From the NCBI GenBank assembly GCA_022795855.1, contig JAAWHL010000009.1:1-47128 (forward strand): a stretch of 47,128 nucleotides of DNA. The letters run 5' to 3'. This document shows, one piece after another, positions 24,245 to 32,147 of the stretch; the first letter of the stretch is position 1; every line of letters begins with the position of its first letter. Made by a program: the position numbers and the translations under genes. The DNA is from Lawsonibacter sp. GTDB lineage: Bacteria; Bacillota; Clostridia; Oscillospirales; Oscillospiraceae. The notes below the pieces were generated by a model that was given only the letters and a program-made list of their open reading frames with translations, had not been told where the DNA came from and searched no databases.

Positions 24245-26338
24245 ATGACTCTGCCCAGCTTCTTCCGGGCCGGCCGACCGGGGGAGGGCTCTCTCTACAG
24301 CCGCTGGCGGCGGCTGGCGGCCCCCTCCCTCTTTTTCGCCGGCGTGATTTACTATGACGAGCTGTTTCTCAAGCTGTACTGCTTTCACTCGCTCTCCCTG
24401 CCCGGCGCGGTCTTCACCCTGTTGTTCTCCCTGCCCCTGGCCTGTCTGCTGGGACTGCTGTGCGCCGGTCTGTCTCCCAGGCGGGGCAGGCCCGCCCTGG
24501 CCCTGGCCACCCTGCTGGTCTGCGCCTGGATGGCCGCGCAGACGGTATACTACCACCTGTTCAAAACCTTCATGACCGTGTTCTCCCTGACCAAAATGGG
24601 GATGGTGGCCGGCGCCTTCGGCGGCATGGCCCTGGGGGAAATCCTGGTAAACTGGTTCCCCATCATCATGCTGCTCCTGCCCGTCCTGCCCGCCCTGTTC
24701 TGCGCCGGACGGATTCTTCCCGGCGGGGAGCTCCCCTCCAGAGGCCGCCTGCGGTGGGCTCTGCTGGCCGTGCTCCTTCAGCTGGCCGCCATGGCGCTGG
24801 TGCTGTGCTGCGGCTGGGGGGTGATGTCCCTGCGGTACATCTACACCCAGGCCGCCGTCCCGGAGCTGGAGGTGCAGAACTTCGGCATGTTCACCCAGAC
24901 CCAGCTGGAGCTGCGCCGGGTGCTGTTCGGCATCGAGCCCGACCGGGAACACGTCAACCGGAAAAAATCGGTCCCGCTGTCCGACGGCCGGCAGGAGGAG
25001 CTCCCGGCGGCTGCCGCTCCGGTTTTCTCCCCGGAGGAGTACAACGTGCTGGATCTGGACTTCCAGGCGCTGATTGCCGGCGAGGAGGACCAGGACCTGC
25101 TGGAGATGCACCGGTACTTTGCCCAAGCCGAGCCCACCCGGAAAAACCAGTGGACCGGCTATTTCGAGGGCAAAAACCTGGTGTGGATTGTCGCCGAGGG
25201 CCTCTGCCATTTGGCAGTGGACCCGGAGCGCACCCCCACCCTCTACCGGATGTCCCACTCCGGGTTCGTGTTTGAGCACTTCTACACTCCGCTGTGGGGG
25301 GTGTCCACCTCCGACGGGGAGTACGTCACCACCACCGGTCTGATTCCCAAGCCGGGGGTGTGGAGCTACTCCCTGTCCTCCGAGAACTACATGCCCTTCG
25401 GCTTTGGAAACCAGTTTGCCGCCCTGGGTTACCGCACCCTGGCCTACCACGACTACCTCTATGACTACTACGACCGGGACCGCTCCTTCCCCAACATGGG
25501 CTACGACTATCGGGCCATCGGGCACGGGCTGGACATGGAGCTGACCGAGAACTTCCCCTCCGACCTGGAGATGATGGAAAAGATTGTCCCCGAGTTTGTA
25601 AACGAGGACCGCTTTATGGTCTACTGCCTGACGGTCAGCGGGCACCTGAACTACAACACCGAGGAAAACGCCATGTGCCGCCGCCACTTTGAGGAGGTGG
25701 CCGGCCTCCCCTACAGCGACCCGGTCCGGTGCTATCTGGCCTGTCAGCTGGAGCTGGAGCTGGCGGTGTCCAGCCTGCTGGACCAGCTGGAGCAGACGGG
25801 AAAGCTGGAGGACACCGTGATTGTCATTTCCGGCGACCACTACCCCTACGGCCTGCTGGACGAAGAGTACAGCGAGCTGCTGGGCCACACCGTGGATCCG
25901 GTGTTTGAGATTTACGAGAACTGCCTGATCCTCTGGAACGCCGGCATGGGCCGGACCGTCCGGGTGGACAAATACTGCTCCAGCCTGGACGTCATGCCCA
26001 CGCTGGCCAATCTGTTCGGCCTGGAGTATGACTCCAGGCTGCTGGCCGGACGGGATATCCTGTCCGACGCCCCCGGCCTTGTCGTCTTCTCCAACTACAG
26101 CTTTCTCACCGACCAAGGCAGCTATAACTCCGTCACCGACCAGTTTTCCAGCTGGGACGGCTCCCCTGTCCTGGAGAGCTATGTCGCCGAGCAGATCGCC
26201 GAGGTGCAGAACCGCGTGGCCTACTCCGCCGCCATTCTGGACCAGGATTATTACCGTCTTGCCCTCAACGGCCCCCCAAAGCCGGAGTCCCAGGACCGCC
26301 CCTTCCGCATCGGCCCCCGCCGCAGCTGGTTCCAGTAG
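24245..26338 (+). CDS. LTA-synthase-family membrane sulfatase/phosphoglycerol transferase
   Basis: 697 aa. Five hydrophobic segments fill about the first 210 residues, followed by a linker and an extracellular sulfatase-fold domain. Motifs match LtaS-type enzymes: LVWIVAEG (metal-binding Glu, near residue 317), WGVSTSDGEY (nucleophile Thr/Ser region near 355), and VISGDHYPYG (metal-binding Asp-His near 530). It probably transfers phosphoglycerol-type groups onto a glycolipid or wall polymer at the outer membrane face. The start ATG at 24245 has GGAGGT upstream. It is monocistronic, with its own promoter and terminator. The glycosyltransferase at 33.2 kb could supply a glycolipid anchor. Confidence 0.85.
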   Translation: MTLPSFFRAGRPGEGSLYSRWRRLAAPSLFFAGVIYYDELFLKLYCFHSLSLPGAVFTLLFSLPLACLLGLLCAGLSPRRGRPALALATLLVCAWMAAQTVYYHLFKTFMTVFSLTKMGMVAGAFGGMALGEILVNWFPIIMLLLPVLPALFCAGRILPGGELPSRGRLRWALLAVLLQLAAMALVLCCGWGVMSLRYIYTQAAVPELEVQNFGMFTQTQLELRRVLFGIEPDREHVNRKKSVPLSDGRQEELPAAAAPVFSPEEYNVLDLDFQALIAGEEDQDLLEMHRYFAQAEPTRKNQWTGYFEGKNLVWIVAEGLCHLAVDPERTPTLYRMSHSGFVFEHFYTPLWGVSTSDGEYVTTTGLIPKPGVWSYSLSSENYMPFGFGNQFAALGYRTLAYHDYLYDYYDRDRSFPNMGYDYRAIGHGLDMELTENFPSDLEMMEKIVPEFVNEDRFMVYCLTVSGHLNYNTEENAMCRRHFEEVAGLPYSDPVRCYLACQLELELAVSSLLDQLEQTGKLEDTVIVISGDHYPYGLLDEEYSELLGHTVDPVFEIYENCLILWNAGMGRTVRVDKYCSSLDVMPTLANLFGLEYDSRLLAGRDILSDAPGLVVFSNYSFLTDQGSYNSVTDQFSSWDGSPVLESYVAEQIAEVQNRVAYSAAILDQDYYRLALNGPPKPESQDRPFRIGPRRSWFQ

Positions 26339-26357
26339 GAACGCCGGATACCAATCA

Positions 26358-26384
26358 GCCCCCCGGAGACATGCTCCGGGGGGC
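26358..26384. terminator. bidirectional terminator
   Basis: GCCCCCCGGAG (26358-26368) pairs perfectly with CTCCGGGGGGC (26374-26384) around ACATG. It lies between two convergent genes. A near-identical hairpin recurs at 29520-29546. Confidence 0.8.
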
Positions 26385-26422
26385 CGTTATGCTTGCTTCA
26401 CGCTGTTCTGTTTCACTGGAAA

Positions 26423-27598
26423 TCAGCCTTCCGCCGCCAGCTTGGCCGCCCTCTGCTGTTCCAGCCCGTCGATGGTGGCCTGAACCTCGGGGGGCACTTC
26501 CTCGGAATTTCCGGTGTAAACGCGGAACGTCCCAATCACGTTTTCCTCCAGGTCATAGAGGGGAACGTCCAGATAGCCCTCCGGAATCTGCGCCATCTTC
26601 TCCGTATAGGCCAGGGCCTCCTCCGGGGTATTGATTTCGGGCTCCCAATCCGCTCTCTTGATATAGCCGCGGGTGCCGTCCAGACCAACTGCCGAGATCA
26701 GCTCCGGCTCATAGCCCACATACCGGGACAAGAGCCGCGAACCGTAGGTTTTGCCGGACGCTGTGCGGGGGTACTCGCCGTTCTCGTCCAGCGCCGTATA
26801 GATTGCCTTCTCACGGGCCGCAACTCCCACTACAAAGCTGCCGATGACCGTCTCACCGTCTTCCCGATAGAGCGGGATTTCCCATTGATTGGGTCTCTGC
26901 ATCTGATACGCGAGCGCCTCTTCCGGCGTATTGAGCTCTGGCCCTTCCAGGTCCGCCGCTTTCACATAGCCGACGGTTCCATCTTTGCCCATCGCCAGAA
27001 TCAGGTCAGGCTCAATGCCGATTTCGTTTAATTCGCACTCGGGGCCATAAATTTCGCCCTTCTCATTGGATTGAATCGAAATTTCATCCCCTGCGCTGCT
27101 TCTCACTTCCATTGTTGAGCTTCCATTGCTCACATATGGAGTCGGCTCTGTCGTATAGGTCACAAACACGCCCGAACTATCGTCCCAGATTTTAATAGCG
27201 CTTCTGACACGATATGATTGTATTCCCGCCTCTCCTTTTGATCCATACACATAACTAAAATATTGGAAGAAGGCGTCCGCATTTGACTTCTCATTATATG
27301 TATAGTCGCTGCTATCCAACAAAATTCCCTGGGTGCCTTGCTTCATATAAACCCGGACACTAACTCCAAGTTTACCCTGTGGGACTTTACTACTCACAGT
27401 AATAAAACCTGCTCCAGTCAGAGCCTTGGTGCCAGCATCTGCCGTACTCCAAAAATGATATGTACGTCCATTCCTCGTTGTACTTGACTTAGGCGAGTCT
27501 ACAGCCATTGCAGGAACGACCATGCAGAACACCAGCGCGGCAATGGACAAAAGCCGCACGCCTGCTTTTGTCCGGTTCTTAATAACCTTCATTGTCAT
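26423..27598 (-). CDS. secreted protein with two copies of a repeated ~60-residue domain
   Basis: 391 aa. It has a signal peptide (about residues 1-33, ending PAMA), a beta-rich domain of about 150 residues, then two repeats of a unit readable as ILAMGKDGTVGYVKAADLEG, TPEEALAY, IPLY.EDGETVIGSF (about 190-255) and its diverged copy ISAVGLDGTRGYIKRAD, INTPEEALAY, VPLYDLEENVIGTF (about 300-365). The same unit occurs in the next gene upstream. I do not recognise the domain by name. The ATG at 27598 overlaps the upstream TGA (TGATG), so the pair is translationally coupled; ribosome site GAGGAGGGG. Confidence 0.72.
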   Translation of the reverse strand: MTMKVIKNRTKAGVRLLSIAALVFCMVVPAMAVDSPKSSTTRNGRTYHFWSTADAGTKALTGAGFITVSSKVPQGKLGVSVRVYMKQGTQGILLDSSDYTYNEKSNADAFFQYFSYVYGSKGEAGIQSYRVRSAIKIWDDSSGVFVTYTTEPTPYVSNGSSTMEVRSSAGDEISIQSNEKGEIYGPECELNEIGIEPDLILAMGKDGTVGYVKAADLEGPELNTPEEALAYQMQRPNQWEIPLYREDGETVIGSFVVGVAAREKAIYTALDENGEYPRTASGKTYGSRLLSRYVGYEPELISAVGLDGTRGYIKRADWEPEINTPEEALAYTEKMAQIPEGYLDVPLYDLEENVIGTFRVYTGNSEEVPPEVQATIDGLEQQRAAKLAAEG

Positions 27599-28002
27599 CA
27601 CAAGAGCCCCTCCTCTATCATCTTTTCTGCTTCCTCTCTTGCTATCTCAGTCCAGTCCATACCGGGGGTCCATGGGTGAAGTTTACCGCCGCAAAAAATT
27701 TCAAACGTACCAATCACAGTCACGCCGTCTTCTGCATAGAGCGGGATTTCCCTGCGGTCAGGCCGCTGTCTTTGATACGCGAGCGCTTCTTCCGGCGTCC
27801 TGACTTCCGGTCCTTCCAGGTCCGCTGATTTCACATAGCCAATCGTCCCGCCGTTCCCCATTGCCAGAATCAGAGAGGAACCGGCCGTATTCTGTCTAGG
27901 CTCTGCGGATTCGTACCCTGACTGAAGCGCGGCATTTGATGCCGGCGCACACACGGCAAGCAGAAGCACACAGGCCGCCATGGACAAAACCTTCTTTTTC
28001 AG
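27598..28002 (-). CDS. secreted single-repeat protein, apparent CTG start
   Basis: 134 aa if read from CTG at 28002. It has an N-terminal signal peptide (LKKKVLSMAACVLLLAVCAPASNA) and then one copy of the ~60-residue domain found in its neighbour (ILAMGNGGTIGYVKSADLEG, TPEEALAYQRQRP, IPLYAEDGVTVIGTF). A full-strength ribosome site GGAGGTGA (28009-28016) is six bases before the CTG. The frame is closed by a TGA immediately upstream, and the first alternative is a TTG at 27987 that would cut the basic n-region off. The ribosome site can pair with the following CACCT. Its function is unknown. Confidence 0.68.
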   Translation of the reverse strand: MKKKVLSMAACVLLLAVCAPASNAALQSGYESAEPRQNTAGSSLILAMGNGGTIGYVKSADLEGPEVRTPEEALAYQRQRPDRREIPLYAEDGVTVIGTFEIFCGGKLHPWTPGMDWTEIAREEAEKMIEEGLL

Positions 28003-28085
28003 GTGGAATCACCTCCAAAAAAATCAGACAATTTCTTTCAGAGCTTTGGGGCCACATTACCGGCCGGTTTTGTGTCCGTGGCATT

Positions 28086-28114
28086 ATCATACTCCATCTC
28101 CACATATTTGTCAA
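28086..28114 (-). promoter_or_regulatory. promoter of the secreted-repeat operon
   Basis: On the minus strand TTGACA (28109-28114), a 17-base spacer and TATGAT (28086-28091). Its -35 lies 11 bases from the -35 of the divergent padR promoter, so one regulator could control both. Confidence 0.72.
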
Positions 28115-28125
28115 TAGTAAATATA

Positions 28126-28154
28126 TTGACTTTGATATTATTTTATGCTAAAGT
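28126..28154 (+). promoter_or_regulatory. padR promoter
   Basis: TTGACT (28126-28131), a 17-base spacer and TAAAGT (28149-28154), about 35 bases before the GTG start. It is divergent from 28086-28114, and the AT-rich stretch between them is the probable PadR operator. Confidence 0.65.
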
Positions 28155-28188
28155 TATTTCAGTCAGGAAAGCCGAGGTATTCAATATC

Positions 28189-28575
28189 GTGAAAAAAGAA
28201 CAATCTGACCTGCGCGTCCGCAGCGGAACTCCCGCCAGCATCCGGGAATCCCTGAAGAAAGCCACCACTGAAATGCTGGTGCTCTTCACCCTTCAAAAGG
28301 AACCTATGTACACCTATCAGATAGCCCAGCGCCTGGAAGAGCTCAGCGAGGGGGTCATCACCTTCAACACCCTGTATCCAGCCATTTACCGCCTCCAGGG
28401 CTTCGGATATGTCGCCGAGGAGAAAACCGTCACGGTGGACAACCGGACGCGGGTCTACTTTACCGTCACCCCGGCGGGGCGGGACTATCTCAAGCAGCTG
28501 ATTGAGGAATACCGGGGCTTTACCGGCGCAGCAGACCGCATTCTTGGCCTGAACGAGGGCCGGCAGGGGGGGTGA
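28189..28575 (+). CDS. PadR-family transcriptional regulator
   Basis: 128 aa, a PadR winged helix: SLKKATTEMLVLFTLQKEPMYTYQIAQRL, then FNTLYPAIYRLQGFGYV, then RVYFTVTPAGRDYLKQL. The start is set at GTG 28189 (VKKEQ) with GAGGT at 28174-28178, because the longer open frame from 28003 would cross the promoter. It probably represses its own operon and the divergent secreted-repeat genes in response to an envelope or ligand signal. The stop overlaps the next gene's ribosome-binding region. Confidence 0.82.
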   Translation: MKKEQSDLRVRSGTPASIRESLKKATTEMLVLFTLQKEPMYTYQIAQRLEELSEGVITFNTLYPAIYRLQGFGYVAEEKTVTVDNRTRVYFTVTPAGRDYLKQLIEEYRGFTGAADRILGLNEGRQGG

Positions 28576-28580
28576 TACTC

Positions 28581-28997
28581 ATGAGCCAATATGAACTCTA
28601 TGAAAGAAGGCTTGTACAGGCCCTTTCCGGGAACGCCAACGCCGCGTGTCCGTCCAATATCCGGCACCGGCTGCTGGAGCGTACCCGGAAAATGGCCCGG
28701 GATTACCAAAACGGAAACCCGGAGGCCCCGTGGGAGGAGGTAGAACAGTTTTTGGGCGACCCCCGGGAGCTGGCACAGGTCATGCTAGAGGGCGAGGACC
28801 AGGAGGTGCTGAAACGGTATACTCATAGAAAGCGCCTGCGGCAGCGGATTATTTTTGGGGTAATGGCGGTGCTTCTCGTTGCATCTTTCTGTCTGCTGGT
28901 CTATGCCGACTTTGGCCGACCGATGTACATTACAATAGAAGAATCAGGAGTCGAAACTTTTAGAATTGAGGATTCAAGCTCGCCTGATTATCCGTAA
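28581..28997 (+). CDS. HAAS/DUF1700-like membrane protein paired with PadR
   Basis: 138 aa. The cytoplasmic N-terminal ~75 residues fit the HAAS-type helical fold common beside PadR regulators (YELYERRLVQAL..., then WEEVEQFLGDPRELAQVML). There is one membrane segment at about 90-112 (IIFGVMAVLLVASFCLLVY) and a short outer tail. Proteins of this type are thought to relay a membrane signal to PadR; that role is inference. ATG at 28581 after GGGGGGGTGA, co-transcribed with padR. Confidence 0.68.
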   Translation: MSQYELYERRLVQALSGNANAACPSNIRHRLLERTRKMARDYQNGNPEAPWEEVEQFLGDPRELAQVMLEGEDQEVLKRYTHRKRLRQRIIFGVMAVLLVASFCLLVYADFGRPMYITIEESGVETFRIEDSSSPDYP

Positions 28998-29058
28998 GTA
29001 AATTACACTGTGGAAGGGTAAAAGAGAGAGAAATTTTACAAAAAAGGAGTTTGTCAAA

Positions 29059-29511
29059 ATGAAGCGCAGTTTTTCTTTTATCATGGTTTTGGCCCTGTTG
29101 ATGGGAATCATTATGCTCCCCGGTCATGCGTTGGAGTCCGAAATTTTCCGTGAGACAGAAACAATATTTGTAGAGGGAATCGGATATCTGGAAATTGAAA
29201 CTGTTATCACACGAGCTCCTGTGTTTACCCGCAGTGGTGTCGGCTATGACAAGAGTATATCTGTGCGAAATAGCGGCCGCATTATTGCCACTGTAACATT
29301 AGATGCCTCTTTTGGCTATGACGGCTCCAGAGCTTGGGTAAACAGCGCCAGCGCCACCCACAGCACCAACAGCGGCTGGTCCTACGGCGGGGAAAGCATC
29401 AGCAAAAGCGGCGGCACCGTCACCCTGACCGCCACGTTGAGCAAGCCGCTCTACAACGACATCCCCGTCTCTATCTCCATCACCTGCTCCCCCAGCGGAG
29501 TCATCAGCTAA
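29059..29511 (+). CDS. secreted beta-rich protein of unknown function
   Basis: 150 aa with signal peptide (about residues 1-24, ending GHA). The mature part is rich in Ser, Thr and Gly with alternating hydrophobics (ATVTLDASFGYDGSRAWVN, then GGTVTLTATLSKPLYNDIPVSISITC), suggesting an immunoglobulin-like beta sandwich. No family recognised. Strong ribosome site AAAAAGGAG, 61 bases after the HAAS gene, so probably the last gene of the padR operon. The codon composition changes from AT-rich to GC-rich partway through. Confidence 0.68.
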   Translation: MKRSFSFIMVLALLMGIIMLPGHALESEIFRETETIFVEGIGYLEIETVITRAPVFTRSGVGYDKSISVRNSGRIIATVTLDASFGYDGSRAWVNSASATHSTNSGWSYGGESISKSGGTVTLTATLSKPLYNDIPVSISITCSPSGVIS

Positions 29512-29519
29512 TCGGAACA

Positions 29520-29546
29520 GCCCCCCAGAGACATTCTCCGGGGGGC
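29520..29546. terminator. bidirectional terminator
   Basis: GCCCCCCAGAG pairs, with one mismatch, with CTCCGGGGGGC across ACATT, then CGCTTTTA. It lies between convergent genes and is nearly the same sequence as 26358-26384. Confidence 0.78.
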
Positions 29547-29551
29547 CGCTT

Positions 29552-31081
29552 TTACTTGAACCGGAAGACCTCCCGCAGGGACACCCCCTGGGCCTGGAGG
29601 GCGGCCAGATAGAGCACCAGGGCGTAAATCAGGGTAACGCACCCCGCCGGGACCACGTCCAGGCCGCACTCCTTCAGCCGCAGGAACAGCAGCCGCCCGG
29701 TCAGGGCCATCAGCGCCGCCGCCAGCCCAGGCGCGGCCAGACACCGGAATACCGAGGGCCGCAGGCCGGTCCACCGGGCCGACCGCCGGGCGCACAGCCA
29801 CGCCCCCAGCAGCGAGGACGCCGCCGCCCCGGCCACAAAGCCCCGCATTCCTACGCCGGGCAGGGCCACCGTAAACACAAAGGCCAGCTGCACCCCGTCG
29901 CAGAGCAGATTGATGAGGGCGGACTCCCCCTGCCGACCCACGGCGTTCAGCACGCCGCTGAACACCGTCTGATAACAGCTCAGGGCCATGGCGGCGGCCA
30001 GGGGCAGCAGGAACCGGCCCGCCTCCTCCTGGCCGAACATCAGCACCGCCAAATCGCCCCCCAGCACCGTCATCATGGCCATGGAGGGCAGAATCAGCAC
30101 CGACACCACCTCCAGCGCCCGCCCCGCCTGCCGCCGGACCTGCTCCGGCCGGCGCAGTGCGGCCGACCGGGCCAGCCGGGGCACCATCACCAGATTCAGC
30201 GCCCCCAGAAACACCGTGGGCAGGGCCAGCATGGGCATGGTCATACCGCACACCACCCCAAAGGCCGAGACGGCCGCACTGCGCTCCATCCCGCCCTCCA
30301 CCAGCTTCCGGGGAATCAGCGTGGCGTTGGCCGCCCCCATCAGGTTGCCCAGCAGGGCGGTGGCCCCCACCGGCAGGGCGATGCCCCCCACCCGCCGCAG
30401 CAGCGTCCGCCGCTGCTCCCCCGGCCCCTCCCGGTCCAGGCCGGCAAACCGGCGGCGGTACAGCAGCGTCAGGGCCGTGGCCGAGAAGATCTCGCAAATC
30501 ACCATCCCCGCCACAATCAGCCCCACCGTCCGCTCCGGGTTCTGGGGCAGAAACATCACCAGCAGGCCCAGCACCGCCGCCGCCCGGAGCAGCTGTTCGG
30601 CCAGCTCCACAAAGGCCGGGGGCCGCACCAGCCCCGCGCCGTAAAATATGTGCTTCTGAATGTTCTCCACCCCGGTCAGCAGCACGCAGGGCAGCAGCAG
30701 CACCAGCCCCAGCTGGGTCCGGGCGTCCCCCAGCAGGTACACCGAAATGGGGTCGTACAGCCCGATTACCGCCGCCCCCAGCACCCCCACCCCCAGGAAC
30801 AGCAGCACCAGACACACCCGCCTGGTCTGCGCCGCCCCCCGCCCGTTGCCCAGGGCCAGATACTGGGGGGTCAGGTTGGACGCGCAGGCGGTCAGCCCCA
30901 CCGCCGTCAGGGACAGCAGAACCGAATATACCGGCATAATCAGCTGGTAAAGCCCCATCACCTCCGCCCCCACCATCCGGGACAGCGCCACCCGATACCC
31001 GAAGGACAGCGCCTGGGACGCCGCCGCCAGCGCCGTCAGAAACACCGCGCTGCCCGCGGCTGTGCCCCCTCCCCGCTCCAT
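29552..31081 (-). CDS. MVF/polysaccharide flippase, SpoVB-like
   Basis: 509 aa with about 14 hydrophobic segments. The N-terminus FLTALAAASQALSFGYRVALSRMVGAEVMGLYQLIMPVYS is typical of the SpoVB/MurJ-related oligosaccharide-lipid flippase branch in spore-forming Firmicutes. It probably moves a lipid-linked cell-wall or cortex precursor across the membrane. I set the start at ATG 31081 (MERGGG), preceded by GAGAGGGCGGG. A GTG at 31120 would add 13 residues and cannot be excluded. Its upstream region is shared with the divergent crt-hbd operon. Confidence 0.8.
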   Translation of the reverse strand: MERGGGTAAGSAVFLTALAAASQALSFGYRVALSRMVGAEVMGLYQLIMPVYSVLLSLTAVGLTACASNLTPQYLALGNGRGAAQTRRVCLVLLFLGVGVLGAAVIGLYDPISVYLLGDARTQLGLVLLLPCVLLTGVENIQKHIFYGAGLVRPPAFVELAEQLLRAAAVLGLLVMFLPQNPERTVGLIVAGMVICEIFSATALTLLYRRRFAGLDREGPGEQRRTLLRRVGGIALPVGATALLGNLMGAANATLIPRKLVEGGMERSAAVSAFGVVCGMTMPMLALPTVFLGALNLVMVPRLARSAALRRPEQVRRQAGRALEVVSVLILPSMAMMTVLGGDLAVLMFGQEEAGRFLLPLAAAMALSCYQTVFSGVLNAVGRQGESALINLLCDGVQLAFVFTVALPGVGMRGFVAGAAASSLLGAWLCARRSARWTGLRPSVFRCLAAPGLAAALMALTGRLLFLRLKECGLDVVPAGCVTLIYALVLYLAALQAQGVSLREVFRFK

Positions 31082-31233
31082 TTCACATCCCGCCCTCTCC
31101 GCGTCAGTTCTCTCCTTCACATCCTATTCACCGCCCCGCCCATTCATTCTCCATAAAATTCCCGCCCGTGCCTGCGGTATTTTGCCTTAATTGACCAAAA
31201 CATGGCATATCTTCCCCGAAACGAATTTCCCGC

Positions 31234-31262
31234 TTGCCCCTCCGCCGGAAATCAGATATAGT
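31234..31262 (+). promoter_or_regulatory. crt-hbd promoter
   Basis: TTGCCC (31234-31239), a 17-base spacer and TATAGT (31257-31262). The spacer holds TCCGCCGGAAA. Both hexamers and the CCGGAAA element resemble the rnf promoter at 41695-41723. Confidence 0.65.
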
Positions 31263-31332
31263 AAGGACGGATAGAAGGAGACCGGGGCGCGCTCCCCGGG
31301 ACAGGACCGTATTTTTTGAAGGAGGATGCGAA

Positions 31333-32109
31333 ATGGCAGTCATCGAATTGCAGGAGCAGGGCAACGTCGCTCTGGTTACCATCAACCGGCCCAGGGTGCT
31401 CAACGCCCTGAACGTGGAGGTCATGCAGGCCCTGGACCAGACCATGAAGACCATCGAGGAGCGGGAGGACCTGCACGTGGTGGTCATCACCGGCGCCGGG
31501 CGCTCCTTTGTGGCGGGGGCCGACATCGGCGAGATGGCCAACTTCACCGCCGCCGAGGCCAAGGCCTTCAGCCGCCACGGCAACTCCACCTTTATCACCC
31601 TGACCCGCTTCCCCCGCCCGGTCATCGCCGCCGTCAACGGCTTCGCCCTGGGCGGCGGCTGCGAGCTGGCCATGAGCTGCGATATCCGCATCGCCAGCGA
31701 CAAGGCCACCTTCGGTATGCCCGAGGTGGGCCTGGGCATCACCCCCGGCTTCGGCGGCACCCAGCGTCTGGCCCGCATCGTGGGCATGTCCACCGCCATG
31801 GAGCTGGTGCTCACCAGCCGCACCCTCTCCGCCGAGGAGGCTTTGAAAATCGGTCTGGTCACCCACGTGTTCCCCGCCGACGAGATGCTCGACCGGGCCA
31901 TGGACCTGGCCCGCCTTATCGCCGCCAAACCCCAGGTGGCTGTCCGCCAGGCCAAGCAGGCCATCCGCATCGGCAAGAACATCGACATCAGCTCTGCCAT
32001 CTGCTTCGAGGCAGAGGCCTTCGGCCTGTGCTTCTCCACCGAGGACCAGAAGGACTCCATGCGGGCCTTCCTGAATAAGGAGAAGATGACTTCCTATAAA
32101 AATCGGTAA
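31333..32109 (+). CDS. crt: enoyl-CoA hydratase/crotonase
   Basis: 258 aa, the standard short-chain crotonase length. The CoA/oxyanion strands and active-site glutamates are in [14 protein letters not shown] and [27 protein letters not shown] is also typical. It hydrates crotonyl-CoA, or runs the reverse dehydration of 3-hydroxybutyryl-CoA toward butyrate. The ATG at 31333 follows GAAGGAGGATGCGAA. It is followed by hbd after 38 bases. Thiolase, butyryl-CoA dehydrogenase and Etf genes are not in the window. Confidence 0.9.
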   Translation: MAVIELQEQGNVALVTINRPRVLNALNVEVMQALDQTMKTIEEREDLHVVVITGAGRSFVAGADIGEMANFTAAEAKAFSRHGNSTFITLTRFPRPVIAAVNGFALGGGCELAMSCDIRIASDKATFGMPEVGLGITPGFGGTQRLARIVGMSTAMELVLTSRTLSAEEALKIGLVTHVFPADEMLDRAMDLARLIAAKPQVAVRQAKQAIRIGKNIDISSAICFEAEAFGLCFSTEDQKDSMRAFLNKEKMTSYKNR

Positions 32110-32147
32110 TATTGTTACATTTTTATACAAAAAGGAGACTGATTTCC

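Noticed and set aside
24104-26116. 670-codon minus-strand frame opposite the LTA-synthase-like gene
   Set aside because: Low-complexity Gly/Gln/Val composition; the plus strand carries the sulfatase-fold motifs, promoter and ribosome site.
28003-28188. N-terminal extension of the PadR gene up to 28003
   Set aside because: It would place the coding start upstream of the padR promoter at 28126-28154 and encodes non-PadR-like residues.
29059-29511. Frameshift in the secreted 150-aa protein because of its compositional switch
   Set aside because: The frame stays open with consistent beta-strand periodicity from signal peptide to stop; the shift in base composition alone does not show a break.
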